Shown piece by piece: positions 27,543-35,781 of a DNA stretch of 38,072 bases. This stretch comes from an uncultured Eisenbergiella sp. (GTDB lineage: Bacteria; Bacillota; Clostridia; Lachnospirales; Lachnospiraceae), in assembly GCA_947626995.1 (NCBI GenBank), contig CANQUI010000020.1, positions 1 through 38,072 of the forward strand. Reading direction: 5' to 3'. The translations under genes and the position numbers were made by a program. The notes below the pieces were generated by a model. It was not told the origin of the DNA. It did no database searches and saw only the letters and a list, made by a program, of their open reading frames with translations. Each line of letters opens with the position of its first letter. The stretch's first letter is position 1.

Positions 27543-29681
27543 TTAAAAAGGGCGTCCGGTAAAGACCGCTACCGAGCGGGGCCGCAGGATAAAATCATGA
27601 TCGATCCGGGTCTCGGTCCCTTCCGGATAGCAGTAACGGCCGTTTCCGTCTCCCCAGGTGTTGACGCTTAAGTACCAGCGGATCCGATGGCCCACCCGGG
27701 GCAGCGTGATTTGCACATCCTCCCAGAAGGTATTGATCGCCACATAGACCAGATCGTCTTGGCCGCTCTTTGGGTCATATCCTGCGAAGCTGATGGCGAT
27801 GGTTCTTGCGCCGGGGGGCAGATTGGTTTCTTCCGCGTTTACATCGTGGGCGTGCAGCGGCTCCATGCCACATACCGCGTTCGGGAGCTTTTTGCAGATC
27901 ACGGGATGCTTGAACCGGAAGGCGATCATAAATTTAAAAAATTCAAACAGATCCCGGTTTTTCTGCAGATCATTCCAATTCAGCCAGGAGATTTCGTTGT
28001 CCTGGCAATAGCTGTTGTTGTTTCCAAACTGGGAGTTGCCGAACTCGTCGCCGGCCAGGAACATGGGCGTCCCCCGGCTGCACATCAGCACCGTGCAGGC
28101 GTTGCGGATCATGCGGTAACGCAGCCGGAGCACTTCCGGATCCGAGGTCTCTCCCTCGGCGCCGCAGTTCCAGCTTCGGTTGTCGTTGGCACCGTCCGTG
28201 TTGCCCCAGCCGTTGGCCTCGTTGTGCTTTTCGTTATAGGCGTAGAGATCGTACAGCGTAAACCCGTCATGGCAGGTCAGAAAATTGACGCAGGAATTAT
28301 AGCCGTCATAGTTGCTGTTATCGTCCTCATAGTGCCCGCCGTACATATCTCCCGATCCGGCGATGCTCCAGGCGGCGGCCCAGGAGTCCCAGTTGTCGCC
28401 CTTTAAGAAGCCGCGCATGCAGTCCCGGTACCGGCCGTTCCACTCCGCCCAGCGCTTGCTGGCGGGAAAATTACCCACCTGATACATGCCGCCCGCATCC
28501 CAGGCTTCGGCAATGAGTTTGACGTTGCGCAGCAGCGGATCCTGCGCCAGCGACTCCAGAAGGGGCGGATTGTTCAGCGGGGAACCGTCTTCGTGCCGTC
28601 CCAGAATACTGGCCAGATCGAAACGGAACCCGTCCACCCGATAGTTGACGGTCCAGTAATGCAGACATTCCAGAATCATCCGGCGCACCACGGGATGATT
28701 GCAGTTAAGGGTATTGCCGCAGCCGCTGAAATTGTAGTAGTTGCCGCTGGGCGTCAGCATATAATACACTTTGTTGTCAAATCCCTTAAAACAGAAGGTG
28801 GGGCCGTATTCGTTCCCTTCCGCCGTATGGTTAAAGACCACGTCCAGAATGACTTCGATCCCATTGTCATGAAGCGCTTTGATCAGTTCCTTCAGTTCGG
28901 TCCCCTCATGATTGTATTCCGGGGTGGAATTGTAGCTGGTATTGGGCGCAAAAAATCCCACCGTGTTATAGCCCCAGTATTCCAGAAGGCGTTTGCCGTT
29001 TACCGTGCGGGAATTTCTGTTCTCATCGAATTCGAAAATCGGCATCAGTTCCACGGCGTTGATGCCAAGCTCTTTCAGATACGGAATCTTATCCTTTAGT
29101 CCGGCAAACGTGCCGCGGTGCGACTGCGGGACGCCGGAGGAGGGATGATAGGTAAATCCCCTTACATGCAGCTCATAGATGACCAGGTCGCTCATTTTTC
29201 TGTTGGATTGCGGCATATCGCCCCAGTCAAAGATGTCGCGCACCACACGGGCATGGTAGCTGCCTCTTTTGATTTCGCCCCATTCCCGCTGGCCTGCCAC
29301 GGCTTTGGCGTAGGGATCCAACAGGACGTTTTGGGGATCGAAAAGAAAGCCCTTTTCGGGATTGTAGGGGCCGTCCACGGAATAGGCATATTCAAATTCT
29401 TCGATATTCAGGCCGAATACGATCATGGAATACACGTCGCCGATGCGGTACGCATCCGGGAAGGGAATCCGTGCAAAGGGCTCTTCCTCCTCCCGATGAA
29501 ACAAAAGCAGCGTGCAGGAGGTGCCGTCCTTTGTGTGGACGGTGAAATTCACGCCCACCGGCAGCATGGTGGCGCCTTCGGATTCAAACATGCCCGGCCG
29601 TACCGGGAAACCGTTGATTTCGGCCATAGGGGTCAGAGATTTATTCAGTTCCGGTTTATATTCCTGTGTATAAGATTTCAA
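27543..29681 (-). CDS. glgX: Glycogen debranching enzyme GlgX (isoamylase/pullulanase type, GH13)
   Basis: Cleaves alpha-1,6 branches of glycogen or limit dextrins; cytoplasmic. The 712 residues have an N-terminal CBM48-like domain (about 20-160, 'PVGVNFTVHT'), a GH13 barrel with nucleophile D355 (GFRFDLASIL), acid/base E392 (LIAEAWDAGG) and D472 (FLTCHDGFT), and a C-terminal beta domain. 'ELHVRGFT' and 'ILDVVFNHTAEGN' are typical of the GlgX/isoamylase branch. It is the second debranching enzyme of the window, after the GH133 one. A promoter lies 66 nt upstream. Convergent with DUF5722: only 19 nt separate the stops, with a small GGCTG/CAGCC hairpin between. Confidence 0.94.
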   Translation of the reverse strand: MKSYTQEYKPELNKSLTPMAEINGFPVRPGMFESEGATMLPVGVNFTVHTKDGTSCTLLLFHREEEEPFARIPFPDAYRIGDVYSMIVFGLNIEEFEYAYSVDGPYNPEKGFLFDPQNVLLDPYAKAVAGQREWGEIKRGSYHARVVRDIFDWGDMPQSNRKMSDLVIYELHVRGFTYHPSSGVPQSHRGTFAGLKDKIPYLKELGINAVELMPIFEFDENRNSRTVNGKRLLEYWGYNTVGFFAPNTSYNSTPEYNHEGTELKELIKALHDNGIEVILDVVFNHTAEGNEYGPTFCFKGFDNKVYYMLTPSGNYYNFSGCGNTLNCNHPVVRRMILECLHYWTVNYRVDGFRFDLASILGRHEDGSPLNNPPLLESLAQDPLLRNVKLIAEAWDAGGMYQVGNFPASKRWAEWNGRYRDCMRGFLKGDNWDSWAAAWSIAGSGDMYGGHYEDDNSNYDGYNSCVNFLTCHDGFTLYDLYAYNEKHNEANGWGNTDGANDNRSWNCGAEGETSDPEVLRLRYRMIRNACTVLMCSRGTPMFLAGDEFGNSQFGNNNSYCQDNEISWLNWNDLQKNRDLFEFFKFMIAFRFKHPVICKKLPNAVCGMEPLHAHDVNAEETNLPPGARTIAISFAGYDPKSGQDDLVYVAINTFWEDVQITLPRVGHRIRWYLSVNTWGDGNGRYCYPEGTETRIDHDFILRPRSVAVFTGRPF

Positions 29682-29746
29682 TTCTGTCGCCTCCGAAACG
29701 GATTTTCATTTGGGGAAACGGGATTTTCCCCCATGCAGTCGCCAGT

Positions 29747-29775
29747 ATTTTACTCCTTTTTTGGCGCCGGCGCAA
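29747..29775 (-). promoter_or_regulatory. Sigma-A-type promoter of glgX
   Basis: On the - strand, TTGCGC (29775-29770), 17 nt, TAAAAT (29752-29747). It lies in the gap between lacI-type gene and glgX, so glgX can be expressed apart from the regulator. Confidence 0.65.
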
Positions 29776-29809
29776 CTGTTATCCTTTTGTGCCGGCAGTC
29801 CGCCCGGTT

Positions 29810-30826
29810 TTAAAGATTTTCCCGGATCCGGATATCCACCGCGGTGTAGTAATACTCCCGCTCCGGTTTCTGCCCGGTAACCAGATAATCGAACAAAAGC
29901 TGCAGCGGTTTGGAGCCCTGCCGCTTGGGCTGCTGGCAGATGGTGGCGGAGATGATATCCTGTTCCAACAGTTCCTGGGTGGTGGGAATCTTATCATACG
30001 AAATGATGCGGATATCCTGACGGCCCAGGGAGCGTACGGCGCGGCAGCCGCCGTAGACGCCGCCGGCGGTGAAATAAAGCGCGTTCAGCTCCGGACGGCG
30101 GGTCAGAAGATCCATGGTTTTGTCGTAGCTTTCAAATTCATCGTCGCTGTTTTCAATGGTTTCGCATACGTGGATCTGAGGATAACGGGACGCGATGCTG
30201 TCGCAAAATCCCTTGATGCGGTCTGTATGACAAAGCACCCGGGAAGACCCTGTGACAATGCCCACCCGGACCTCTCCCTGCGTCATCAGCCGCATCAATC
30301 CGGCGGCGGTCTGCCCGCAGCGATAGAAGTCGCTTCCCACAAAGGCCAGCCGCCGGGAGTGAAGAATGTCCGTATTGGTGGTGATGACCGGAATCCCGTT
30401 GCGGGCCAGCCGGTCGATGCAGGAGACGATCAGGGGGTCGTTAAACGGGGTTAACACCAGGCCCGCAATGCCGCAGTCTTCCAGTTCCTGTATGGCCTCG
30501 GCCTGGGCCGACGCGGAAAATCCGGTCCGCCGGGAGAGGACGGTACAGTTGTAACCGGCCAGCTCCTCCGCTTTTTCCCGTACGCCTTCCCAGACGTCTT
30601 CAAAAAAAAGATTCCCGGTATCAAAAAGAAGGACGCCCAGTTTCAGATTTTTGCGCTGCGCCGCCAGCGCGATCCCCGCCCGGTTGGGTTTGTAATCCAG
30701 CTTTTGCGCAATATCGCGGATGAGCGCGGCGGTGGCGGGATTGACGGAGCCGCGGTGATTTAAGACCCTGTCCACCGTTCCGCGGGACACGCCCGCCAGT
30801 TCGGCGATTTCTTTTATGGTTGCCAT
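29810..30826 (-). CDS. LacI family transcriptional regulator
   Basis: Sugar-responsive DNA-binding repressor. The 338 residues start with a classical LacI helix-turn-helix ('TIKEIAELAGVSRGTVDRVLN', residues 3-23) and hinge helix, followed by a periplasmic-binding-protein-like sensor domain ('LKLGVLLFDTGNLFFEDVWEG...'). 'VDRVLNHRG' rather than the usual 'VSRVLN' is seen in the branch with Peripla_BP_4 domains that bind pentoses and other monosaccharides. Divergent from xylB with a 316-nt shared control region, so the likely targets are the xylB/DUF4867/isomerase genes and itself. The inducer cannot be named from sequence. Confidence 0.93.
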   Translation of the reverse strand: MATIKEIAELAGVSRGTVDRVLNHRGSVNPATAALIRDIAQKLDYKPNRAGIALAAQRKNLKLGVLLFDTGNLFFEDVWEGVREKAEELAGYNCTVLSRRTGFSASAQAEAIQELEDCGIAGLVLTPFNDPLIVSCIDRLARNGIPVITTNTDILHSRRLAFVGSDFYRCGQTAAGLMRLMTQGEVRVGIVTGSSRVLCHTDRIKGFCDSIASRYPQIHVCETIENSDDEFESYDKTMDLLTRRPELNALYFTAGGVYGGCRAVRSLGRQDIRIISYDKIPTTQELLEQDIISATICQQPKRQGSKPLQLLFDYLVTGQKPEREYYYTAVDIRIRENL

Positions 30827-30890
30827 CTTCTGCCTCCTTGAGGGGCGCTTTTTGTGGAAAAGTTTTTTGGTGTCGTTTTCCTATGCTTTT

Positions 30891-30920
30891 AGTATAGTGC
30901 GGCGGCAAACGGAAAGTCAA
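30891..30920 (-). promoter_or_regulatory. Sigma-A-type promoter of the lacI-type gene
   Basis: On the - strand, TTGACT (30920-30915), 18 nt, TATACT (30896-30891). The spacer carries CAAACGG when read on the + strand (30906-30912), a motif shared with two other sites of this cassette; this may point to self-regulation. Confidence 0.72.
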
Positions 30921-31039
30921 GACAGAGCGCGCATGAGTCCGTGTCCGCGCACAAAAACGGGAAAATGCACAAAGGAAGAACGGCAGCAAAGAACCGGGAG
31001 ACCGGTTTTTGGACATTTTGATGAAAATAAAACTCCGTA

Positions 31040-31068
31040 TTGATTTTATGCGGTGTAAACGGTATGAT
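31040..31068 (+). promoter_or_regulatory. Sigma-A-type promoter of xylB operon
   Basis: TTGATT (31040-31045), 17 nt, TATGAT (31063-31068). Close to consensus and well placed, about 75 nt before xylB. Confidence 0.78.
31054..31067 (+). promoter_or_regulatory. cre-like or LacI-family operator over the xylB -10 box
   Basis: TGTAAACGGTATGA matches the Firmicute catabolite-responsive element pattern TGWAAACGNTNNCA at most positions, including the AAACG core, and lies across the spacer and -10 box. A regulator bound here would block RNA polymerase. It may be a CcpA site or the operator of the adjacent LacI-type protein; these families use similar sites. Confidence 0.5.
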
Positions 31069-31142
31069 GGAAACAGGATGAGACGTGATTGCAATTCTTT
31101 TGCAGATGTTTATGTGCGCGGGCACGGAAAGGAGGAAGACGG

Positions 31143-32612
31143 ATGTATTATATCGGGATCGATTTGGGTACGTCGGCGGTGAAGATTTTGCTGATGGAGA
31201 GCGACGGGAAGATCGCCAACGTGGTATCCAAAGAGTATCCGCTGTATTTTCCGCATCCCGGCTGGTCAGAACAAAATCCGGAGGACTGGTATACGCAGAC
31301 CATGGCGGGATTACAGGAGCTGCTTTTGGGATTTGACGCGACAAAAGTGGCGGGCATCAGTTTTGGCGGGCAGATGCACGGGCTGGTCATTCTGGACGCC
31401 GAGGATCATGTGATCCGGCCGGCAATTTTGTGGAACGACGGCAGGACCTACGAGGAAAACGATTACTTGAACAATGTGATCGGCAAGGAGACGCTGTCGG
31501 CCAATACGGCGAATATTTCCTTTACGGGGTTTACCGCGTCCAAACTGCTTTGGGTCAAGAAAAAGGAACCGGAGAATTTCGCCAGAATTGCCAAGATCAT
31601 GCTGCCCAAGGATTATCTGGCGTATCGCCTGACGGGGGTGCATTGCACGGACGTTTCCGATGCGTCTGGGATGCTCTTGTTCGATGTGAAGAACCGCTGC
31701 TGGTCCTCCCGGATGTGCGAAATCTGCGATGTGAAGGAGAGCCAGCTGGCGAAGGTCTATGAAAGCTATGAGGGGGTGGGATACGTCCTGCCGGAAATCG
31801 CCGCGAAGCTGGGGCTTTCCGAACATGTTCTGGTGGCGGCGGGCGCCGGGGATAACGCGGCGGCCGCGGTGGGAACCGGTACGGTGGGAGAGGGTATGTG
31901 CAATATTTCGCTGGGCACCAGCGGCACCATTTTTATCTCCTCCGAGAAGTTTGGCGTGGACCGCAACAACGCGCTGCATGCGTTCGCGCATGCGGACGGC
32001 CACTATCATCTGATGGGCTGTATGCTTTCCGCGGCCTCCTGCAATAAGTGGTGGATGGACGAGATCATCGGGACGCAGGATTATGCAAGGGAGCAGGCGG
32101 CCATTGAAAAGCTGGGAGAGAATCATGTGTTTTTCCTCCCGTATCTGATGGGAGAACGCTCCCCGCACAACGATCCCGACGCCAGGGGAATGTTCATTGG
32201 GATGACGATGGACACGACGAGAGCGGATATGACGCAGGCCGTGCTGGAGGGGGTGGCGTTCGCGCTGCGGGATTCCTTCGAGGTGGCCAGGTCTTTGGGA
32301 ATTGTCATCGAGCGCACGAAAATCTGCGGAGGCGGGGCGAAAAGCCCGCTGTGGAGAACGATCATCGCCAACGTGATGAACATCAAGGTGGATGTGATCG
32401 AAAGCGAAGAAGGGCCGGGATATGGCGGTGCCATCCTCGCGGCGGTGGCCTGTCAGGAATACGCTTCCGTCCAGGAGGCCGCCGGGAAACTGGTAAAAGT
32501 GGTGGATACCGTGGAGCCCGATCCGAAACTGGCGGCAAAATATGAGGCCCGGTATCAGCAGTTTAAACAGATTTATCCGACGGTGAAGGAATTGTTCCCA
32601 AAACTGAAGTAA
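31143..32612 (+). CDS. xylB: Xylulokinase (FGGY carbohydrate kinase)
   Basis: ATP-dependent kinase giving xylulose 5-phosphate, or the phosphate of a related ketopentose. The 489 residues follow the two-domain FGGY fold: 'YIGIDLGTSAVKILLM' (phosphate 1 loop), 'GISFGGQMHGLV' (xylulokinase signature around the substrate), 'LWNDGR', 'GAGDNAAAAVGTG', 'ISLGTSGTIF' and 'CGGGAKSPLWRTIIANV'. QMHG is characteristic of XylB rather than of ribulo- or glycerol kinases. The ATG at 31143 sits right behind GGAGGAAGACGG; an upstream in-frame ATG at 31089 would add 18 residues before the phosphate loop. First gene of the cassette with DUF4867 (16 nt) and the isomerase. The nearby FucI-type isomerase leaves open a substrate such as D-ribulose or L-xylulose. 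Confidence 0.92.
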   Translation: MYYIGIDLGTSAVKILLMESDGKIANVVSKEYPLYFPHPGWSEQNPEDWYTQTMAGLQELLLGFDATKVAGISFGGQMHGLVILDAEDHVIRPAILWNDGRTYEENDYLNNVIGKETLSANTANISFTGFTASKLLWVKKKEPENFARIAKIMLPKDYLAYRLTGVHCTDVSDASGMLLFDVKNRCWSSRMCEICDVKESQLAKVYESYEGVGYVLPEIAAKLGLSEHVLVAAGAGDNAAAAVGTGTVGEGMCNISLGTSGTIFISSEKFGVDRNNALHAFAHADGHYHLMGCMLSAASCNKWWMDEIIGTQDYAREQAAIEKLGENHVFFLPYLMGERSPHNDPDARGMFIGMTMDTTRADMTQAVLEGVAFALRDSFEVARSLGIVIERTKICGGGAKSPLWRTIIANVMNIKVDVIESEEGPGYGGAILAAVACQEYASVQEAAGKLVKVVDTVEPDPKLAAKYEARYQQFKQIYPTVKELFPKLK

Positions 32613-32628
32613 AAAGGGGGTATTTGGC

Positions 32629-33246
32629 ATGAAGATTCAAAACATTACCGACAGCGCGTTCCGGCAGTACGGCCGCATCATCCGGGATATCGACTTTTCG
32701 GAACTGCTTAGGCGCACCGCAGAGACCACGCCGGTGCCGGAGGATGTGGTCTACGTCCCCAGCGCAGCGCAGTTGGAGGCGCTGACGGCGTATCGGGAGC
32801 TGCAGGAAAAGACCTATGGGGAACTGCCGATCCAGATCGGCTATTGCAACGGTCATAATCAGAAGCTCAACGCATTGGAGTATCACAGAAGCTCCGAAAT
32901 TGATATCGCGGTGACCGATCTGGTGCTCATGCTGGGACGGCAGCAGGATATCGGAGAGGATTTTACCTACGATACGTCTCAAGTGGAAGCCTTTCTGGTT
33001 CCCGCGGGCACGGCAGTGGAGCTGTACGCCACAACGCTGCACTATGCGCCCTGCCATGTGGCAAAGGAAGGATTTCAGTGCGTGGTGGTGCTGCCAAGGG
33101 ATACGAACCTGGAGCTGTCGGTTTCTCACACCGCCGGAGAGGACGGGCACCTGACCGCAAAGAATAAATGGCTGCTCGGTCATCCGGAGGGCGGACTTGC
33201 CGCCGGAAGTCCGATGGGGCTGATCGGGGAAAATCTTTCCCTTTGA
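32629..33246 (+). CDS. DUF4867 family protein, cupin-like
   Basis: A 205-residue cytoplasmic protein of the DUF4867 family, with no established activity that I know of. Possible metal-binding residues follow a cupin-like order: G71, H76, H86-x3-E90 (EYHRSSE), then 'FLVPAGTAVELY' with P125-x-G127 and H138/H143 (TTLHYAPCHV). Several cupins are sugar isomerases (for example D-lyxose isomerase and phosphoglucose isomerase), so a role in sugar isomerisation, epimerisation or lactone chemistry is plausible, but this is inference. It lies 16 nt after xylB and 69 nt before the FucI-like gene, in the same orientation, which argues for a role in the same pathway. Confidence 0.78.
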   Translation: MKIQNITDSAFRQYGRIIRDIDFSELLRRTAETTPVPEDVVYVPSAAQLEALTAYRELQEKTYGELPIQIGYCNGHNQKLNALEYHRSSEIDIAVTDLVLMLGRQQDIGEDFTYDTSQVEAFLVPAGTAVELYATTLHYAPCHVAKEGFQCVVVLPRDTNLELSVSHTAGEDGHLTAKNKWLLGHPEGGLAAGSPMGLIGENLSL

Positions 33247-33254
33247 TGCAGGCA

Positions 33255-33268
33255 GACAAACGGTGCAT
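33255..33268 (+). promoter_or_regulatory. Possible internal operator before the isomerase gene
   Basis: GACAAACGGTGCAT shares CAAACGGT-like sequence with the xylB operator-like site and lies in the 69-nt gap. A TATAAA at 33292-33297 could be a -10 box but has no matching -35. Confidence 0.3.
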
Positions 33269-33315
33269 AAGCGGATGAAACGCCGCGCCAATATAAAAGA
33301 ATGGAGGATCATGAG

Positions 33316-34794
33316 ATGAACAATTTTCCTGTGGAAAAGATCGGTATTGTGGCCGTGAGCCGCGACTGTTTCCCGATGACCCTGTCCGTGTCCAGACGGC
33401 AGAGAGTGGTAGAAGCCTACCGGAAAAAATACGGGGACATTTATGAATGTTCCGTATGTATCGAAAATGAAACGGACATGAGAAAAGCGCTGGCGGAAGT
33501 GAAAGAGGCAGGATGCAACGCGCTGGTGGTCTATCTGGGCAACTTTGGGCCGGAATCCTCCGAGACCCTTCTGATCAAAGAGTTCGAAGGCCCCTGCATG
33601 GTGGTGGCCGCCGCGGAAGAAACCGGGAACAATCTGATCGACGGAAGAGGCGACGCATACTGCGGCGTCCTCAATGCCAGCTATAACCTGAAGCTGCGCA
33701 ACTTAAAGGCCTATATTCCGGAATATCCGGTGGGCACGGCGGAGCAGTGCGCGGATATGATTGCGGAGTTCGGACCCATCGCCCGGGCGGTGCTGGCGCT
33801 CCATAATCTGAAGATTATTTCCTTCGGCCCGCGCCCGCAGGACTTTTTGGCCTGCAACGCGCCCATCAAGCAGCTGTACAATCTGGGGGTGGAGATCGAA
33901 GAAAATTCCGAACTGGATCTTTTTGAATCCTTCCACAAACACGCGGGGGACGAGCGGATCGAAGCGGTGGCTGCGGATATGGCCAAAGAACTGGGAGAGG
34001 GCAATAAGAAACCGGAGATTTTGAAGAAACTGGCGCAGTACGAGCTTACCCTGCTGGATTGGGCGCAGGGACATAAGGGCAGCCGTGATTTTGTGGCCAT
34101 CGCAGGAAAATGCTGGCCCGCGTTTCAGACGCAGTTCGGCTTTGTCCCCTGTTACGTGAACAGCCGTCTGACCAAACGGGGGATCCCGGTATCCTGCGAA
34201 GTGGATATTTACGGCGCGTTGAGCGAGTACATCGGCACTGTCATCAGCCAGGATGCGGTGACGCTTTTGGACATCAACAATTCCGTACCTGCCGATATGT
34301 ACGAAGCGGAGATCAAAGGAAAGTACGGTTCCTATACGCTGAAGGATACTTTTATGGGCTTCCATTGCGGCAATACCCCTTCCAATAAGCTGGCGTTCTG
34401 CGAGATGAAATATCAGCGGATCATGGCCAGAACTCTGCCGGAGGAAGTGACCCAGGGCACGCTGGAGGGCGACATCGCGGCAGGAGATATTACGTTCTTC
34501 CGCCTCCAGAGCACATCGGATGCAAAGCTGCGCGCCTATATTGCCCAGGGCGAGGTGCTGCCGGTGCGCACCCGTTCCTTTGGCGCCATCGGCGTGTTTG
34601 CGATCCCCGAAATGGGACGTTTCTACAGGCATGTCCTGATTGAAAAGAATTATCCTCACCACGGCGCGGTGGCCTTTGGACATTTCGGAAAGACGCTGTA
34701 TGAGGTCTTTAAATATGTGGGCGTACCGGTCAACGAGATTGATTTCAATCAGCCCAGGGAAATGAGATATCCGACGGAAAATCCGTTTGCGTAA
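33316..34794 (+). CDS. L-fucose/L-arabinose isomerase family protein (FucI-like)
   Basis: Metal-dependent aldose-ketose isomerase of the L-fucose/D-arabinose isomerase superfamily. The 492 residues show an N-terminal nucleotide-binding-like fold ('KIGIVAVSRDCFPMTLSVSRRQ', 'NALVVYLGNFGPES') and a C-terminal catalytic region. Putative metal ligands are E295 in 'VSCEVDIYG' and D319 in 'LLDINN', as in FucI, with a C-terminal His candidate in 'PHHGAVAFGHFG'. It is shorter than E. coli FucI (591), typical of the clostridial group annotated as L-fucose/L-arabinose isomerase family, whose substrates are not settled. The ATG at 33316 is preferred because GGAGG lies 8 nt before it; an ATG at 33301 contains that SD. 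With XylB it would turn an aldose into a ketose phosphate. Confidence 0.88.
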   Translation: MNNFPVEKIGIVAVSRDCFPMTLSVSRRQRVVEAYRKKYGDIYECSVCIENETDMRKALAEVKEAGCNALVVYLGNFGPESSETLLIKEFEGPCMVVAAAEETGNNLIDGRGDAYCGVLNASYNLKLRNLKAYIPEYPVGTAEQCADMIAEFGPIARAVLALHNLKIISFGPRPQDFLACNAPIKQLYNLGVEIEENSELDLFESFHKHAGDERIEAVAADMAKELGEGNKKPEILKKLAQYELTLLDWAQGHKGSRDFVAIAGKCWPAFQTQFGFVPCYVNSRLTKRGIPVSCEVDIYGALSEYIGTVISQDAVTLLDINNSVPADMYEAEIKGKYGSYTLKDTFMGFHCGNTPSNKLAFCEMKYQRIMARTLPEEVTQGTLEGDIAAGDITFFRLQSTSDAKLRAYIAQGEVLPVRTRSFGAIGVFAIPEMGRFYRHVLIEKNYPHHGAVAFGHFGKTLYEVFKYVGVPVNEIDFNQPREMRYPTENPFA

Positions 34795-34818
34795 GGAAAG
34801 CGGCCTGGAAATGAAAGG

Positions 34819-34857
34819 CGGCCTCCTGTTCCCCTTGTAGGGATCAGGGGGCCGTTT
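34819..34857. terminator. Shared terminator of isomerase and C26 hydrolase genes
   Basis: A long stem, CGGCCTCCTGTTCCC with GGGATCAGGGGGCCG (one A/C-type irregularity), with a CTTGTA-type loop. It is followed by TTTCTAAAAT. The stop codon and last codons of the - strand hydrolase gene (34844 upward) lie inside the right arm. Confidence 0.8.
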
Positions 34858-35542
34858 CTAAAATCCAGGAAAGAAAAAGAGAAAAGATCTGTCTGCCGTC
34901 GGCGGCTCCGGGACGAAGGAAACGGCCGCAGAGACGCTCCGGATGCCATTGCAGTCCCAGAATGGGAAGGCGGGTATGGCAGATGCCTTCCACCACACCG
35001 TCCGGGGCCTGCTGGATTACGGACAGGTCATGGGCAGGCTGGCAGGATTGCCCAAAAGAGGGGCCGTTTCCCAAAACGCCCTGATGATGCGCGCTGTTTA
35101 CCAGACAGGTGGGGCTATAGAGCTTGCCCAAAACGCAGTGGGGCGCCGTGTGAACGGGATGCAGACAATCGCCCTGCGCTTTGCAATGGATGCGGGCGGT
35201 GGGAAGATGCTGACACAGATCGCCGCAAAAGTATAGATGAATGAGCTGCATCCCTTTACAGATGCCAAGGACGGGCTTTTTTTGCCAGACAAAATATTCC
35301 AGCAGCGCAAGCTGCTGTCTGTCCAGAATAGGATCCAGGTTGCGGCAATTAGGATCCGCCGGCGGAGAGTGGGGAAGAAGGGCGGGATCGATGTCCCCGC
35401 CGCCGGGCAGGAGCAGCCCATCCCATTGCTTTGCCCGGGAAGGGCACAGGGAAATGTCCGTGACGATATGGGGAGAAACAAGCCGCAGCGCTTCGACGTA
35501 ATTTTGCGTAAGGGCAGGAAGTCCCGCAATGCCGATTTTCAT
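34844..35542 (-). CDS. Class I glutamine amidotransferase-like hydrolase (peptidase C26)
   Basis: Gamma-glutamyl hydrolase of the PuuD/C26 branch, which cleaves gamma-glutamyl amides such as gamma-glutamyl-GABA; the natural substrate here is unknown. The 232 residues have the class I amidotransferase core: 'LLLPGGGDIDPALL', nucleophile C95 in 'LGICKGMQLIHLYF', and H200/E202 in 'GLQWHPERL'. All three triad residues are present. AAGAGG lies 6 nt before the ATG. It is not linked to polyamine genes in this window. Its 3' end forms part of the terminator shared with the isomerase gene. Confidence 0.9.
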   Translation of the reverse strand: MKIGIAGLPALTQNYVEALRLVSPHIVTDISLCPSRAKQWDGLLLPGGGDIDPALLPHSPPADPNCRNLDPILDRQQLALLEYFVWQKKPVLGICKGMQLIHLYFCGDLCQHLPTARIHCKAQGDCLHPVHTAPHCVLGKLYSPTCLVNSAHHQGVLGNGPSFGQSCQPAHDLSVIQQAPDGVVEGICHTRLPILGLQWHPERLCGRFLRPGAADGRQIFSLFLSWILETAP

Positions 35543-35781
35543 GAAAGCCTCTTAGGGGGATCTTCTTTTCCTATAAAGATATGGAAGATTTCAGAGGCAG
35601 GTGCCTATCCCTGACTTTTTGGCAGGCACAAACGAAAAAGCGGTGGAATTTCCTACTGCAGTATGGTATGCTGATTCTATCCATGGATGGAACGACGGAG
35701 AGCGGCGGATGGCGATCTGCGCTCTTGACAAGCAGAGAGGCGCATGTTTTTTAACATGGGGCAGAAAGGGTAACGTGACAG

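Larger units (their letters stand above)
30827..31142. other. Gene-free divergent control region lacI/xylB
   Basis: This 316-nt stretch has no convincing coding frame. It holds the lacI promoter (- strand), a short stem-loop AACCGG-GAGA-CCGGTT with T5 (30992-31010) that could insulate the two transcripts, and the xylB promoter with an overlapping operator-like site. The xylB 5' leader is about 70 nt and ends with GGAGGAAG at the ribosome binding site. Confidence 0.75.
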
